This document shows positions 61,513 through 64,000 of a DNA stretch of 64,000 nt, piece after piece; position 1 is the stretch's first letter, and every line of letters begins with the position of its first letter. The stretch is taken from positions 1,736,001-1,800,000 of the forward strand of contig CM066305.1 of NCBI GenBank assembly GCA_033807695.1, written 5' to 3'. Source of the stretch: Daedaleopsis sinensis (Eukaryota; Basidiomycota; Agaricomycetes; Polyporales; Polyporaceae). The notes beneath the pieces were generated by a model. That model was not told where the DNA came from, searched no databases, and was given only the letters and a program-made list of their open reading frames with translations. Both the position numbers and the translations under genes were made by a program.

Positions 61513-62680
61513 CTAGATTAGGGTTAGGGTCTCAATCCCTATACGGTAGTTCTCTTTACACAACTCGACAACACCTTTCGCGGATGCCATGCTCTCTAGA
61601 TGACCTGCGAGGATAGTGGATATATCGGAGAGTACGGACGGTAGTCTGCCCTCGCTGGAAGAAATGATGGTAAAGAGACACCCTACCTGTGCTTTCAATT
61701 CCTGACATTCTTCCTCGAGTGAATCTACACCGACGTCAGTATGCTTGACAACCTCACCATCTGCATAAAATATGTACCAACTGTCTTGAGCAGCTCATTG
61801 TAGCGAGAGATGTGTGTCATGTAGTCCAAGGGCAGCGATACCAATCGCAAAACTGCCGATGTGGTTTCACTAACGCTCCGCTCAACCGCTTTGAAACGAG
61901 ATATAGCTGTGGCAATCTGTGCTGCTACCTGGGGGAGACGTTCTCAGTCATTCCCTACATGATGACACCACGACGTACCTTCTTATCGTCAAGCTCATCG
62001 TAGAAGTCTAATTGTTGTTCGGCCTCGAAGCGTATGCGGTTCTCTGCAATGTCGGTCTCTGCCGCAGCTAACTTCTCCCGTCGAGCTTCAAGGGTACTGA
62101 GGGCCGATGTTTTCGCCCTTTCAAGTTGGTCGTCTATGCTAGCACTCATGTATGTCCATGCACACGACTGCGCGGCGGTCTGGAGACCAATTGGTTGCTC
62201 CGTGGTTAGAGATGCATGTTGGGTACGTAAACGCGTCTGGTAACGTGTTCGAACCACGTCGGATGGGCATGAGTGCTGCCTTTCTACGGATAAATTGCCG
62301 CACGCACCTTGGACGCGTCAGGAGGATGTATCGATGTGCTACTTGTGGCTCCGGGAAGCGTTCCCTTGACCGTGGTCGTAGCTCTCACGCGATTGGGGAG
62401 ATCTGGACGCGCTTGCGACTGCGAGAGCTGACCAGCGAGGCCCTTGGGTACCTTCGGACGTGTCGCAGTGCTGATGGTCAACGTCCGGGACGCAGCAGCA
62501 GCAGTGGGCCGAGAGCTAGATGCATCCGGCTTGGCGCGAGAACCATGCAAGGAAGGCGCGTTTAGGGGGCGCGTCGACGTTGGGGCTGGTCTACCTGATA
62601 CCGCGGAAGTTGGAGGAGATGACGGGGGCGGTATGAGCAATAGAGAGCTACTTACCGCGAGGAGGCCTGGAGGAGGACAT
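61513..62680 (-). CDS. coiled-coil protein of unknown function
   Basis: Five exons on the minus strand (62680-62656, 62594-62308, 62167-61979, 61928-61778, 61724-61513) encode 287 aa. The first 100 residues are a disordered Ser/Pro/Ala stretch. From about residue 110 the protein is helical and coiled coil (QLERAKTSALSTLEARREKL, AENRIRFEAEQQLDFYDELD), then another helix pair to the C-terminus. This could be a subunit of a coiled-coil complex such as a kinetochore or tethering complex, but no family is recognised. The 140-nt intron 62168-62307 contains a tRNA-like sequence on the opposite strand. The final codons overlap the (TTAGGG)2 motif just upstream of the NOL11-like gene. It is divergent from the acyltransferase gene. 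Confidence 0.75.
61518..61529. repeat. telomere-type motif TTAGGGTTAGGG
   Basis: Two perfect TTAGGG units lie 56-67 bp upstream of the NOL11-like ATG, inside the last codons of the upstream coiled-coil gene. In budding and fission yeasts, Tbf1/Teb1-type proteins bind such motifs in promoters of nucleolar and other genes. A promoter role here is inferred. Confidence 0.6.
62187..62267 (+). other. degenerate tRNA-like element inside an intron, antisense to the host gene
   Basis: On the plus strand, a T-arm with a perfect 5-bp stem and the loop TTCGAAC lies at 62243-62259, and an A-box-like D-arm (GCTC CGTGGTTA GAGA) at 62197-62212. The distance fits a tRNA. However, the acceptor stem pairs only partly, and no good anticodon stem-loop without extra bases was found, so a tRNA relic, an intron-containing tRNA or a fortuitous Pol III-type promoter remain possible. 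Confidence 0.3.
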
Positions 62681-62878
62681 GGAGGAGAAGAGAAGTGAGC
62701 GTTGAGGATCCTCGGAGCGCACGATCATCTGGACGCGATGTCGCTTCAGACTCCGACCCCGTGCCACAGTCATCCGGCTTGATCTGTACGCGCGCCGTGG
62801 GCTGCTTGCTCGCCTTCTCTCATTTTCTGCCTCTCTGTCCATCGCTACCCCCTCGTCGTCGACGACGAGGTCTTCGCC
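62681..62878. promoter_or_regulatory. divergent promoter between the coiled-coil gene and the acyltransferase gene
   Basis: Divergent start codons are 198 bp apart. A perfect 20-bp palindrome lies at 62851-62870, just before the acyltransferase ATG; the stretch 62805-62850 is pyrimidine-rich. Confidence 0.55.
62851..62870. repeat. perfect 20-bp palindrome CCTCGTCGTCGACGACGAGG
   Basis: An exact inverted repeat with no spacer ends 8 bp before the start codon of the acyltransferase gene, so it probably lies in its 5' UTR. It could be an operator for a dimeric factor or an RNA hairpin. Confidence 0.85.
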
Positions 62879-64000
62879 ATGTCACTCCTGGCAAGCATCA
62901 TCCGGCCTCTCGTCTACGTCTCTCTCCCCGTCTTCGCCCTCAAGTCGCTCGCGGACAGTAGTCCCGTCGCACGCTACTATGTCCGCATCGGCCTCTACCT
63001 GTCTACCCTCGGAGTGTGCTCCATATGGGGCGTGATATGTTCGATCGGTATGGGCCTCACTGGCCACCGGTTCGACGTATTCTATGTCGTCGCGCGCAGC
63101 TTCTACTTCCTTGCTAGTCGAATGATCGACATCCGTCTCGTAGTCGAGGGAGAGGAGTACCTCGAAACGCGTCCCTCAGTCCTCATCGGCAACCACCAGA
63201 GCATGGTCGACATCCTCTACCTCGGAAGGTGCGTCCTCCTGCTCTTCGCGTCGTGGTCGAACCCTCCGCCCTGACCCACTCTGCTCTTACTCCGGATTAT
63301 CTCCTTGCAACCCCAACGTGTGTTTCACGCGTCCGCGTCTCCATCGATAGGATATTCCCTCGCCGCGCATCCATCATGGCAAAGAAAGAGCTCCAGTGGG
63401 CTCCTTTGCTGGGTCAGTTTATGACCTTGAGTGGTGCCTTATTCGTCGATCGCGGAAACAACGCCCGCGCAGTCCGCTCGCTCACTGCGGCAGGGGAGAC
63501 CATGAAGGAACGGAATAGCTCCCTCTGGTTGTTCCCTGAGGGAACCCGCTCGATGCGTCCATACCCAGACATGCTGCCCTTCAAGAAGGGCGCTTTCCAC
63601 ACCGCGATCCAGGCACAGGTTCCTATCGTACCAGTCGTGTGCGAGAACTATTGGAGGCTATACAGGAAGGGTGTATTTGAAGGCGGCACCCTCAAGGTGA
63701 AAGGTGGGTCGCATGTCTAGTCGCTCTTCTGGAACCGCGAGTAACGCGGATTCATAGTGCTGCCACCAATCCCAACCACTGGCCTGACAAGCGCGGACGC
63801 TGCTGCGTTGGCAGTCCGTGTTCACGATCTTATGGTAGAAACCCTTCGCGAAATCTCCGTTCCTCCGCCTACAGGCTCAGAGCCCAAGCCTACTGAACCG
63901 TCCGTGTCCGCTTCCCCACTCCCCACTCCCACTCCCGCACCCGTTCCTGCCCCGACTGTACCTGCACCCTCGGAGCATGAGCAAGCAAGGACCGAAAGCC
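62879..64000 (+). CDS. SLC1: 1-acyl-sn-glycerol-3-phosphate acyltransferase (partial, runs off the right edge)
   Basis: Three exons are visible (62879-63228, 63351-63703, 63758 to the window end). The protein begins with two hydrophobic segments (LASIIRPLVYVSLPVFALKS and LSTLGVCSIWGVICSIGMGL), then the catalytic block NHQSMVD (residues 105-111, HxxxxD) and the substrate block FPEGTRS (178-184), both intact. It transfers a second fatty acid to lysophosphatidic acid to make phosphatidic acid on the ER or lipid droplets. The visible C-terminal exon turns into a Pro/Ser/Thr-rich tail (SPLPTPTPAPVPAPTVPAP), longer than in the yeast enzyme. The promoter is shared with the coiled-coil gene, and the ATG follows a 20-bp palindrome. 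Confidence 0.93.

Overview
The window is nuclear DNA of a filamentous basidiomycete, most likely an agaricomycete. Almost every gene is split by 45-65 nt introns with GT-AG ends and small coding exons. Gene order is compact and the protein set is fungal: Dsc2-like, Kex1, DASH Spc19, Mgm101, GCP5, a CnxE/gephyrin fusion and a Pgc1-type phosphodiesterase. Exon models were made by hand by matching reading phase across splice sites. Most internal junctions are forced by phase; a few alternatives are named. Family calls rest on remembered family features, not on a search.

Layout. 1-7.3 kb is a GC- and CpG-rich, gene-poor stretch, with perhaps the 5' end of a minus-strand gene at its left edge. 7.4-12.1 kb holds a conserved fungal protein and a Dsc2/UBAC2-like ER ubiquitin-ligase subunit, separated by decayed-looking sequence. 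13.5-17.1 kb is a divergent pair, eIF3d (-) and the U2 snRNP factor Ist3/RBMX2 (+). 19.3-21.2 kb encodes a secreted parallel beta-helix protein with a C-terminal membrane anchor. 21.9-27.9 kb holds two tandem poly(A) polymerase genes, unusual because fungi are normally expected to have one. 28.2-35.3 kb holds mitochondrial GatB, a DsbA-like protein, a Csn12/PCID2-family PCI protein and a VWA protein. 35.6-40.0 kb is a GCP5-type gamma-tubulin complex gene, followed by MGM101, an ER-type membrane protein, KEX1, SPC19 and the molybdenum-cofactor gene cnxE. 51.5-55.7 kb is a second tandem duplication, two Pgc1-like glycerophosphodiesterases. 56-64 kb holds an intronless Ser/Pro-rich protein, a NOL11/Utp8-like SSU-processome factor, a coiled-coil protein and the 5' part of a lysophosphatidate acyltransferase.

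Most genes are unrelated housekeeping genes. There is no secondary-metabolite cluster, defence island, CRISPR array or intact transposon. The most notable features are the poly(A) polymerase pair, one copy of which carries a tandemly duplicated exon near its 3' end; the phosphodiesterase pair, which differs by one exactly inserted or lost intron; three introns whose phase demands GC-AG ends; a tRNA-like element antisense in an intron; a long His/Asp linker in the CnxE fusion; and TTAGGG-type motifs just upstream of two genes.
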